Position numbers and translations under genes: made by a program. Below are positions 56,765 through 64,000 of a DNA stretch of 64,000 nucleotides, one piece after another. Origin of the DNA: Thalassotalea profundi (GTDB taxonomy: Bacteria; Pseudomonadota; Gammaproteobacteria; Enterobacterales; Alteromonadaceae); NCBI RefSeq assembly GCF_014653195.1, contig NZ_BNAH01000001.1, positions 423,175-487,174 of the forward strand, given 5' to 3'. The notes beneath the pieces were generated by a model that saw only the letters and a program-made list of their open reading frames with translations, did not search any database and had not been told where the DNA came from. Positions within the stretch are counted from its first letter, which is position 1; every line of letters starts with the position of its first letter.

Positions 56765-59700
56765 ATGACGACACAACGATACCAGTTAAAAAATAAAATT
56801 CGCATTGTTACCGCTGCATCATTATTTGACGGTCACGATGCCGCAATTAACATTATGCGCCGCATTTTACAATCTAGTGGTGCGGAAGTTATACATTTAG
56901 GTCATGACCGTAGTGTCGAAGAGGTAGTTAATACCGCTATACAAGAAGATGCTAATGCTATTGCAATGACATCTTATCAAGGTGGTCATAATGAATACTT
57001 TAAGTATATGTATGACTTGCTTAAGGAACGAGGTTGTGAACATATTCGTATTGTAGGTGGCGGTGGCGGTGTAATTTTGCCTGAAGAAATTAAAATGCTG
57101 CAAGATTATGGCATCACCCGTATTTACTCGCCAGACGATGGTCGTGAATTAGGTCTATTAGGCATGATTGATGACATGCTAGAGCGTTGTGACTTTAAAA
57201 CAGGTACTAATGTTCAAAAAGATGATGTTGCAAATTTAAATAAAGACGTTTCTTTAGACATTAAGAAGCAATCTATTGCTAGACTCATCTCGGCCGCCGA
57301 AAATGCGCCTGATGAAAATAAAGAGGCGTTGGAGAAAATTCGTAAAATTGCATCAGCAAGTAAAACACCAGTGCTAGGTATTACCGGTACTGGTGGAGCA
57401 GGTAAATCATCGTTAGTTGATGAGTTAATTCGTCGATTTTTAATGGCAACACAAGATAGCAAAATTGCCATTGTTTCTGTAGATCCATCTAAGCGTAAAA
57501 CTGGCGGGGCATTATTAGGTGATCGTATTCGTATGAATGCAGTTAACAATGAGCGTGTTTATATGCGTTCGTTAGCCACCCGCCAATCAAATTTAGCTTT
57601 ATCAGTTTATGTTCATGATGCGTTAGATATTTTAAAAGCGACTGATTTTGATTTAATTATTTTAGAAACCTCAGGCATTGGTCAATCAGATACCGAAATT
57701 GAAGAACATTCAGATGTTTCTTTATATGTAATGACGCCAGAATACGGTGCAGCTACTCAGCTCGAAAAAATCGATATGCTAGATTTTGCAGATATTATTG
57801 CATTAAATAAATTTGATAAGCGTGGTGCATTAGACGCATTACGTGATGTAAAAAAACAATATAAACGCAATCGTGGTATGTTTGAAGCAGGTGATGATGA
57901 AGTACCCGTTTATGGCACCATCGCCTCACAGTTTAACGACCGTGGCATGACCGAGCTTTATAATGCGGTGATCACCGCATTGAATACTAAATCTGGCTTA
58001 GTGGTGGGCGATGTTTTATCTATTGATGGAACCCTTGCCAATAAAAGTAGCGTAATACCTGGCAGTCGTATTCGTTATTTGTCAGAAATTTCAGAAAATA
58101 ATCGCAATTACGATGCTTGGGTAGAGAAACAAGCGAACGTTGCACAGAAGCTTTACGGTATTCACAAGGCCATTGAAACGGCTAAAGAAACTGGTACAGA
58201 CGTTTCTAATGGTCTCGTTACTCAACTTGAAGCGTTATATGCGCAAGTTGAATTAGATCTTGATCCAAAAAATAAATTATTAATTGAAGAATGGGAAGCT
58301 AAAGTACAACGTTACAAAGATCCTGAGTTTAAATTTAAAGTGCGTGATAAAGAACTTTCAATTGAAACCCACTCTAAATCATTGTCTGATGTTAGTATTC
58401 CAAAAATAAGTATGCCTAAGTATCAAGGTTGGGGCGACATACTAAAATGGAACTTACAAGAGAACGTTCCAGGTGAGTTTCCATTTACTGCAGGTTTATT
58501 TCCATTTAAACGTGAAGGTGAAGATCCAACACGTATGTTTGCCGGCGAAGGTGGTCCTGAGCGCACTAACCGTCGTTTTCATTATGTGTCTAAAGGTATG
58601 CCAGCTAAACGCTTGTCTACAGCGTTTGACTCGGTAACACTCTATGGTAATGATCCTGCTATTCGCCCTGATATTTATGGAAAAATAGGTAATGCCGGCG
58701 TGTCTATTTGTTGTTTAGATGATGCGAAAAAACTGTATTCAGGCTTCGATTTAGCTCACCACATGACATCTGTATCAATGACCATAAATGGCCCTGCACC
58801 AATGCTCTTGGGATTTTTCTTGAATGCCGCAATTGATCAACAATGTGAGCGTTTTATTATTGAAAATGGTTTAGAAAAAGAAGTCGCAGCCACTATTGCT
58901 AAAATTTATAAGGATAAAGGTTGTGAACGCCCAACATATCAAGGCGAATTACCTGAAGGTAACGATGGCTTAGGCTTAATGTTATTAGGGGTAACGGGTG
59001 ATCAAGTATTACCGCCAAACGTGTACGAAGAAATAAAAGCGAAAACGTTAACTCTAGTGCGTGGTACAGTTCAAGCGGATATTCTTAAAGAAGATCAAGC
59101 GCAAAATACCTGTATTTTCTCGACAGAATTCGCTTTGCGATTAATGGGTGATGTTCAAGAATACTTCATCGAAAAAGGCGTACGAAATTTCTATTCAGTT
59201 TCTATCTCTGGTTATCATATAGCAGAGGCAGGTGCTAATCCTATTACTCAATTAGCATTAACATTAGCCAATGGTTTTACTTTTGTTGAATATTACTTAA
59301 GCCGTGGTATGGACATTAATGAATTTGGTCCTAACTTATCGTTTTTCTTCTCAAATGGTATTGATCCTGAATATGCGGTTATAGGGCGAGTTGCTCGTCG
59401 AATTTGGTCAAAGGCTATGCGAAATAAATATAACGCCAACCCACGCGCGCAAATGCTTAAGTATCATATTCAAACATCAGGACGCTCATTACATGCGCAA
59501 GAAATTGATTTCAATGATATTCGTACTACTTTACAAGCTCTTTATGCGATTAATGACAATTGTAACTCTTTACATACTAATGCTTATGATGAAGCTATTA
59601 CAACGCCAACAGAAGATAGTGTACGCCGAGCCATGGCTATTCAGTTAATTATTAACCGTGAACTTGGTTTATCTAAAAATGAAAACCCAATTCAAGGTGC

Positions 59701-60160
59701 GTTTATTATCGAAGAATTAACTGATCTTGTAGAAGAGGCTGTACTCACCGAATTTGATCGTATTAATGAACGTGGTGGTGTATTAGGCGCAATGGAAACT
59801 ATGTATCAACGAGGCAAAATTCAAGAAGAAAGTCTACATTACGAGCATTTAAAACATTCGGGGGAGTATCCAATTATTGGTGTTAATACTTTCTTAAGTT
59901 CAAAAGGATCTCCAACGGTAATACCTGATGAAGTTATCCGTGCAACAGAAGAAGAAAAAAATTATCAAATCAAAATGTTAGCGAGCCTAAATAAAGCTAA
60001 TGATGCTGAAGCTCAAGCGCTACTTAAACGTTTACAAGATGCCGCAATAAAACATGAAAATATATTCGAACTGATGATGGAGGCTTGTAAAGTGTGCTCA
60101 TTAGGTCAAATTGTTAATTCATTATTTGAAGCGGGTGGTCAGTATCGACGCAATATGTAG
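56765..60160 (+). CDS. icmF: Fused isobutyryl-CoA mutase (IcmF)
   Basis: Adenosylcobalamin enzyme that interconverts isobutyryl-CoA and butyryl-CoA. Domains in order: B12-binding (residues 8-150, FDGHDAA with His24 as lower ligand), MeaI-type GTPase chaperone (Walker [10 protein letters not shown] near 206-214, about 185-430), linker, and the mutase barrel (about 540-1080) containing [18 protein letters not shown] as in IcmF rather than methylmalonyl-CoA mutase. ATG 56765 (1131 residues) has AAAGAG upstream; a GTG at 56756 is less likely. Confidence 0.95.
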   Translation: MTTQRYQLKNKIRIVTAASLFDGHDAAINIMRRILQSSGAEVIHLGHDRSVEEVVNTAIQEDANAIAMTSYQGGHNEYFKYMYDLLKERGCEHIRIVGGGGGVILPEEIKMLQDYGITRIYSPDDGRELGLLGMIDDMLERCDFKTGTNVQKDDVANLNKDVSLDIKKQSIARLISAAENAPDENKEALEKIRKIASASKTPVLGITGTGGAGKSSLVDELIRRFLMATQDSKIAIVSVDPSKRKTGGALLGDRIRMNAVNNERVYMRSLATRQSNLALSVYVHDALDILKATDFDLIILETSGIGQSDTEIEEHSDVSLYVMTPEYGAATQLEKIDMLDFADIIALNKFDKRGALDALRDVKKQYKRNRGMFEAGDDEVPVYGTIASQFNDRGMTELYNAVITALNTKSGLVVGDVLSIDGTLANKSSVIPGSRIRYLSEISENNRNYDAWVEKQANVAQKLYGIHKAIETAKETGTDVSNGLVTQLEALYAQVELDLDPKNKLLIEEWEAKVQRYKDPEFKFKVRDKELSIETHSKSLSDVSIPKISMPKYQGWGDILKWNLQENVPGEFPFTAGLFPFKREGEDPTRMFAGEGGPERTNRRFHYVSKGMPAKRLSTAFDSVTLYGNDPAIRPDIYGKIGNAGVSICCLDDAKKLYSGFDLAHHMTSVSMTINGPAPMLLGFFLNAAIDQQCERFIIENGLEKEVAATIAKIYKDKGCERPTYQGELPEGNDGLGLMLLGVTGDQVLPPNVYEEIKAKTLTLVRGTVQADILKEDQAQNTCIFSTEFALRLMGDVQEYFIEKGVRNFYSVSISGYHIAEAGANPITQLALTLANGFTFVEYYLSRGMDINEFGPNLSFFFSNGIDPEYAVIGRVARRIWSKAMRNKYNANPRAQMLKYHIQTSGRSLHAQEIDFNDIRTTLQALYAINDNCNSLHTNAYDEAITTPTEDSVRRAMAIQLIINRELGLSKNENPIQGAFIIEELTDLVEEAVLTEFDRINERGGVLGAMETMYQRGKIQEESLHYEHLKHSGEYPIIGVNTFLSSKGSPTVIPDEVIRATEEEKNYQIKMLASLNKANDAEAQALLKRLQDAAIKHENIFELMMEACKVCSLGQIVNSLFEAGGQYRRNM

Positions 60161-60294
60161 AGATTTGCGTCTTGTCACGTTGAAGTCATTGTTATTTATT
60201 AATATTTCTTCGGCGTGATAACACTATTGTCTAATAGAAGATTATTTATCCATTTATTAGGCTTAAACTCCTTTGATTAAATAGAGTAACGAAG

Positions 60295-61305
60295 ATGATC
60301 ATTCCAGAAAAGTTTAACGCATTTAGAATTCATCAACTTGAAGATAAACAAATTCATAGTGGTTTTGAACAAATAACACTAGATGATTTAACTGATGGTG
60401 AAGTGGTGATTAAAGTTGCCTATTCTGACATTAATTATAAAGATGCATTAGCTGCTACTGGAAAGGGGAGAATATTACGCACTTTTCCACTTGTTGGTGG
60501 TATTGATTTGTCTGGCATTGTTGTTAGCTCTATTGATGGTCGATTCAAAACGGGTGATAAAGTGTTAGTTTGTGGTGCACAATTGTCTGAGTTGTATGAC
60601 GGGGGGTATACTGAATATGCAAGAGTCAAAGCTGATTCAGTTGTTCCTCTACCTAAAGGACTTTCATTACGAGATGCTATGGCATTAGGAACAGCGGGTT
60701 ATACTGCAGCACTTGCCATTCAAAGAATGGAAGATAATGGACAAATACCTGAACGAGGTCCTATTCTAGTCACAGGAGCTACGGGTGGTGTTGGTAGTTT
60801 TGCTATAAACATGTTGTCTAATATTGGTTATGAGGTTGTCGCCTTTACCGGAAAAACAGAACAAGCCGATTATTTAACTTCGCTTGGGGCAAGTAAGCTT
60901 ATTAACCGACATAATATTGAGATGGGTAGCAAACCCCTTGAAAGTATGCAGTGGGGCGGTGCGATTGATAATCTCGGTGGTGAAACATTAGCATGGTTAA
61001 TACGTACCACTAGTATTTGGGGAAATATTGCATCAATAGGGCTCGCTGGAGGAATTAAGTTTGATTCAACGGTGATGCCTTTTATCTTGCGCGGTGTAAG
61101 TTTATTAGGAATTAATTCAGTTGAAATGCCTTTGTCAGTAAGACAACAAGCGTGGAAACGTTTAGCGACTGATTTAAAACCCACGAAGCTTCATTTTATT
61201 GCGCCAACGACAATTACATTTAGTGAATTGCCAAGTGCTTTTGACGCTTATATCGATGGTAATGTAACAGGTCGAACTGTTGTAGAAATTAATGAAAATC
61301 TATAA
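60295..61305 (+). CDS. acuI: Acryloyl-CoA reductase-like quinone oxidoreductase (AcuI/YhdH)
   Basis: NADPH-dependent, zinc-independent MDR enzyme; AcuI reduces acryloyl-CoA to propionyl-CoA. The 336-residue protein has YSDINYKDALAATGKG, FPLVGGIDLSG, the nucleotide loop VTGATGGVGSFA and GLAGGI. In this cluster it may protect against acryloyl-CoA or a methacrylyl-CoA-like thioester; that is inference. It starts 134 bases after icmF. Confidence 0.9.
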   Translation: MIIPEKFNAFRIHQLEDKQIHSGFEQITLDDLTDGEVVIKVAYSDINYKDALAATGKGRILRTFPLVGGIDLSGIVVSSIDGRFKTGDKVLVCGAQLSELYDGGYTEYARVKADSVVPLPKGLSLRDAMALGTAGYTAALAIQRMEDNGQIPERGPILVTGATGGVGSFAINMLSNIGYEVVAFTGKTEQADYLTSLGASKLINRHNIEMGSKPLESMQWGGAIDNLGGETLAWLIRTTSIWGNIASIGLAGGIKFDSTVMPFILRGVSLLGINSVEMPLSVRQQAWKRLATDLKPTKLHFIAPTTITFSELPSAFDAYIDGNVTGRTVVEINENL

Positions 61306-61344
61306 GTATCATGCAACTAATAATAGCAAGTAGGTTAATATAAA

Positions 61345-62463
61345 ATGCAGCAAGCCCAAGTTCTTTTCTCAGAAGAGATATCAACTAATGGTAAAAAAAT
61401 TGGTATAGCACAATTAAATTCACCAAAATCTTTAAATGCACTTAACTTAGCAATGGTTGAATTACTCATTGAACAAGTTACACATTGGCAAAATGATCAG
61501 AATATTTCAGTCATTGTATTGTCAGGTACAGGGGATAAAGCTTTTTGTGCTGGTGGCGATGTTGTCAGCATTTATCATGAAATTCTTGCAGCACAAAAAG
61601 TTTCCGCAAACCAAAAGCTTAGCGATAGCGAAATTAAAGCTTTTGCTGGGGTTGAATATTTTACTAAAGAATATCAACTAGATTTACTTATTCATCAGTC
61701 GACAAAACCTATTTTAGTTTGGGCTGATGGCTATGTAATGGGTGGTGGTATAGGCTTAATGGCAGGAGCAAGCCATAAAGTAGTTACTGAAAAAACCTTA
61801 ATGGCAATGCCTGAAGTAACTATCGGTTTATACCCTGATGTTGGGGCAAGCTGGTTTTTAAATCAAATGCCTAAAGGAGTAGGGCTTTTCCTCGGTCTAA
61901 CAGGAATGACTTTTAATGGTGCTGACGCGAAAATAATTAAATTAGCCAATCATCAAGTTAAATCTACAGATAAACAATTAATTTTAACCGCTTTGAATAC
62001 AGTGGATTGGCAGAAAAATAATGAAGAAAATCATCATTTACTATCTCAATTACTCAATACTTATGAGACTAAGTTTGAAGAACAACATTCAAATATTTCT
62101 GAGCATTTAGCAACTATCGATAAAACAACTTCGGCGAATGATATTGAGACTATATATCATGATATTATTAGTAAAAATATTGATTCGGTTTGGTTTAACA
62201 AAGCACAACAAAAAATAAAACATGGCAGCCCACTGAGCTTGCACCTCATCTATCATCAACTAAATAAATGTACAGGTTTATCACTGCAAGAGTGTTTTGA
62301 ACAGGAATTGAATTTGTCATCACGTTGTTGTCAACATACCGAGTTTGTTGAAGGCGTACGAGCCTTACTTGTTGATAAAGATAAGCAACCTCAGTGGAAA
62401 TATAGTCAAATTGATGAGGTAGACCTGACAGAAGTTGAATGGTTTTTTAGTCTAATTAGTTAA
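61345..62463 (+). CDS. 3-hydroxyisobutyryl-CoA hydrolase-like crotonase
   Basis: The 372-residue length and the motifs AFCAGGDVVSIYHEIL, DGYVMGGGIGLMAGASHKVV and MPEVTIGLYPDVGASWFLN mark the 3-hydroxyisobutyryl-CoA hydrolase branch of the crotonase family. The conserved Glu and Asp for thioester hydrolysis lie in the last motif. It would release 3-hydroxyisobutyrate in valine breakdown, or 3-hydroxypropionate from the acryloyl route. It follows acuI by 39 bases. Confidence 0.88.
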   Translation: MQQAQVLFSEEISTNGKKIGIAQLNSPKSLNALNLAMVELLIEQVTHWQNDQNISVIVLSGTGDKAFCAGGDVVSIYHEILAAQKVSANQKLSDSEIKAFAGVEYFTKEYQLDLLIHQSTKPILVWADGYVMGGGIGLMAGASHKVVTEKTLMAMPEVTIGLYPDVGASWFLNQMPKGVGLFLGLTGMTFNGADAKIIKLANHQVKSTDKQLILTALNTVDWQKNNEENHHLLSQLLNTYETKFEEQHSNISEHLATIDKTTSANDIETIYHDIISKNIDSVWFNKAQQKIKHGSPLSLHLIYHQLNKCTGLSLQECFEQELNLSSRCCQHTEFVEGVRALLVDKDKQPQWKYSQIDEVDLTEVEWFFSLIS

Positions 62464-62504
62464 ATTAAATTAAAATAATTTCAAAAGAATATAAAGGAAA
62501 ACGC

Positions 62505-63266
62505 ATGAACTTAAATGATAAAGTTATTGTTATAACGGGGGGCGGTCAAGGGCTTGGTCGCTCAATGGCACTTAACTTAGCGCACAATGGGGCTAAATTA
62601 GCATTAATTGATTTAAATGAAGAATCATTAAAAGAAACCGTAGCCCTAGTTGAGCAAGCAGGTTCTAGTGCAAAGTACTACTTAGCGAATGTAACCAATG
62701 AAAATGAAGTTGAAACAACATTTTCTCAAATTACTAGTGACTTTAATGGCATCGATGGCCTAATTAACAATGCTGGCATTTTGCGTGATGGTATGTTTGT
62801 AAAAGCAAAAGACGGTGTAGTCAGCAACAAAATGTCGCTCGATCAATTTCAATCGGTTATTGATGTTAATTTAACTGGGGTATTCTTGTGTGGTCGAGAA
62901 GCTGCTGTTCATATGATCGAAAGCGGCAAAAAGGGTGTAATCATTAATATGTCGTCAATTGCCCGTGGCGGTAATATGGGGCAAACTAATTATGCCGCAT
63001 CAAAGGCGGGCGTTGTAGCTATGACAGTAACTTGGGCAAGAGAATTAGGTCGCCATGGTATTCGAGTTGGTGCAATTGCCCCTGGTGTTATTCGTACAGC
63101 AATGACAGATGCAATGAAACCTGAAATGCGAGATAGGTTAGAAAAAATGAAACCTGTTGGTCGTTTAGGTGAAGCAGATGAAATAGCACATACGGTAAAA
63201 TATATTTTTGAAAATGAATTTTTCACTGGCAGGGTAGTGGAAATAGATGGTGGCCTTTGTATGTAA
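62505..63266 (+). CDS. Short-chain dehydrogenase/reductase
   Basis: FabG-like SDR of 253 residues with the cofactor loop TGGGQGLGRS (GxxxGxG, residues 11-18), NNAGILRDG, the catalytic Ser in MSSIARGG and YAASK Tyr-Lys pair, ending VVEIDGGLCM. Asp36 at the end of strand two favours NAD. It may oxidise a 3-hydroxyacyl-CoA or hydroxy-acid of the cluster. AAGGA precedes the ATG. A strong terminator follows, closing the icmF cluster. Confidence 0.88.
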   Translation: MNLNDKVIVITGGGQGLGRSMALNLAHNGAKLALIDLNEESLKETVALVEQAGSSAKYYLANVTNENEVETTFSQITSDFNGIDGLINNAGILRDGMFVKAKDGVVSNKMSLDQFQSVIDVNLTGVFLCGREAAVHMIESGKKGVIINMSSIARGGNMGQTNYAASKAGVVAMTVTWARELGRHGIRVGAIAPGVIRTAMTDAMKPEMRDRLEKMKPVGRLGEADEIAHTVKYIFENEFFTGRVVEIDGGLCM

Positions 63267-63280
63267 TTACAAAACAATAT

Positions 63281-63313
63281 GATTAAAAAGCGAGAATTAC
63301 TCGCTTTTTAATC
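63281..63313 (+). terminator. Terminator after the icmF cluster
   Basis: A perfect 14-base stem (63281-63294 with 63300-63313) and a 5-base loop, with T-rich right arm and A-rich left arm. It could act on both strands. Confidence 0.92.
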
Positions 63314-63365
63314 AAACTCACTACCTTGTTAACAATAAAACATTAAAAACTAAAATAGATTATTT

Positions 63366-63902
63366 ATGACAAAAGCATTATTTTTGGATCGCGACGGAAT
63401 TATTAATATAGATCACGGCTATGTATATAAAAGTGAAAACTTTGAATTTGTCGATGGAATTTTTAAGCTTTGTCAATATGCTATGAGTAAAGGCTATATT
63501 ATCGTTGTTATTACCAATCAATCAGGTATTGGACGTGGTAAATATACTACTGAACAGTTTGAACAATTAACACTTTGGATGATAAAACAATTTAATAAAA
63601 ACAATGTGTCTATTAAAGATGTTTATTATTGTCCCCATCATCCAACGAAAGGGATTGGTGATTACTTACAAGATTGTAGTTGTCGCAAGCCGAAACCTGG
63701 GATGATTAACCTAGCGGCAACAGATCATGATATAGAACTAGCGAACAGTATCTTTATTGGTGATAAAGTTTCAGATATGCAAGCGGCTGAGGCTGCTGGT
63801 ATTCATAATAGAGTGTTAGTTGCTAGTCAGTATGATGATACTAAGCAAATAATAGCACATCGAGTCGATAATATTACGCAAGCGTACCCGTTTATTAAAT
63901 AA
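63366..63902 (+). CDS. gmhB: D-glycero-D-manno-heptose 1,7-bisphosphate 7-phosphatase
   Basis: HAD phosphatase that makes the heptose precursor of lipopolysaccharide core. The 178-residue protein has FLDRDGIINID (nucleophile Asp8, acid Asp10), TNQSGIGRG, the zinc site Cys89-His91...Cys104-Cys106 in CPHHP...DCSCRKPKPG, and FIGDKVSDMQAA. It lies before a probable rRNA operon, as E. coli gmhB does beside rrnH. Confidence 0.93.
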   Translation: MTKALFLDRDGIINIDHGYVYKSENFEFVDGIFKLCQYAMSKGYIIVVITNQSGIGRGKYTTEQFEQLTLWMIKQFNKNNVSIKDVYYCPHHPTKGIGDYLQDCSCRKPKPGMINLAATDHDIELANSIFIGDKVSDMQAAEAAGIHNRVLVASQYDDTKQIIAHRVDNITQAYPFIK

Positions 63903-63920
63903 TGTGATTGCTAAATGAAC

Positions 63921-63990
63921 AAACAAACTCAAATAAATAAAAAAGTTAAATTAACTGTTGACGCGGCGCTAAAAATCTCTAAAATGCGCT
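63921..63990 (+). promoter_or_regulatory. Probable rRNA operon P1 promoter
   Basis: TTGACG (63958-63963), 16 bases, TAAAAT (63980-63985), then the GC-rich GCGCTCC discriminator, preceded by an AT-rich UP-element-like tract (63921-63956). This closely resembles E. coli rrn P1 promoters (TATAAT followed by GCGCCACCA). The rRNA genes would lie beyond the window. Confidence 0.75.
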
Positions 63991-64000
63991 CCACTTCTTC

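Noticed and set aside
1..64000. Mobile elements, prophage, CRISPR, toxin-antitoxin or defence system
   Set aside because: I found no transposase, integrase, cas-like, restriction or toxin-antitoxin genes, no direct-repeat arrays and no abrupt change in gene style.

Overview
The window is AT-rich chromosomal DNA of a marine gammaproteobacterium, most likely Colwelliaceae (Colwellia or a close Alteromonadales relative). That placement is inference. It rests on the low G+C, the gene order trp operon - rnm - yciO - scpA - scpB - rluB, the rnd - ycgL - transglycosylase - ycgN block, the liu/sco leucine-catabolism cluster, and gmhB lying directly before what looks like an rRNA-operon promoter. I see no insertion sequence, prophage, CRISPR array, tRNA or rRNA gene.

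Layout. 0.1-6.2 kb holds an unknown membrane protein, several small minus-strand genes (two too short to be found by length alone), a short signal peptidase I, a tandem pair of GYF_2/coiled-coil genes and a diguanylate cyclase broken by a one-base slip in a run of seven A. 6.5-15.3 kb holds a Tat-exported molybdopterin oxidoreductase pair, a lytic transglycosylase, glnS, a DMT exporter and a Gfo/Idh oxidoreductase. 15.4-23.5 kb is a complete minus-strand tryptophan operon led by a type I-beta DAHP synthase and preceded by a classical attenuator with three tandem Trp codons. 23.5-30.7 kb is a plus-strand housekeeping run: RNase AM, YciO, condensin ScpAB, RluB, RNase D, YcgL, a second transglycosylase and YcgN. 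31-43 kb holds transhydrogenase pntAB, an AGCS amino-acid symporter, an RhlE-type helicase, an intact GGDEF gene, a Kef-type antiporter, a methyltransferase and a patatin.

43-54 kb begins with an exported DUF3718-like protein whose leader is a convincing GEMM-I cyclic-di-GMP riboswitch followed by an expression platform. Next is the leucine/isovalerate pathway, transcribed on the minus strand as liuR-A-B-C-D-E-scoA-scoB and converting isovaleryl-CoA to acetoacetate and acetyl-CoA. A divergent thiolase completes the pathway, and two LiuR-type operators sit between them. 54-63.3 kb holds HutD-like, flavodoxin-like and AraC genes, then a plus-strand icmF - acuI - 3-hydroxyisobutyryl-CoA hydrolase-like - SDR cluster, probably a short branched-chain acyl-CoA module. 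The window closes with gmhB and an rrn P1-like promoter pointing off the end.

Most of the window is ordinary core metabolism. The parts most worth a second look are the cyclic-di-GMP riboswitch and its proposed switching helix, the trp attenuator governing a DAHP synthase, the slipped cyclase gene, the GYF_2 pair, two unlisted small genes, and several precise dyads at promoters and gene ends.
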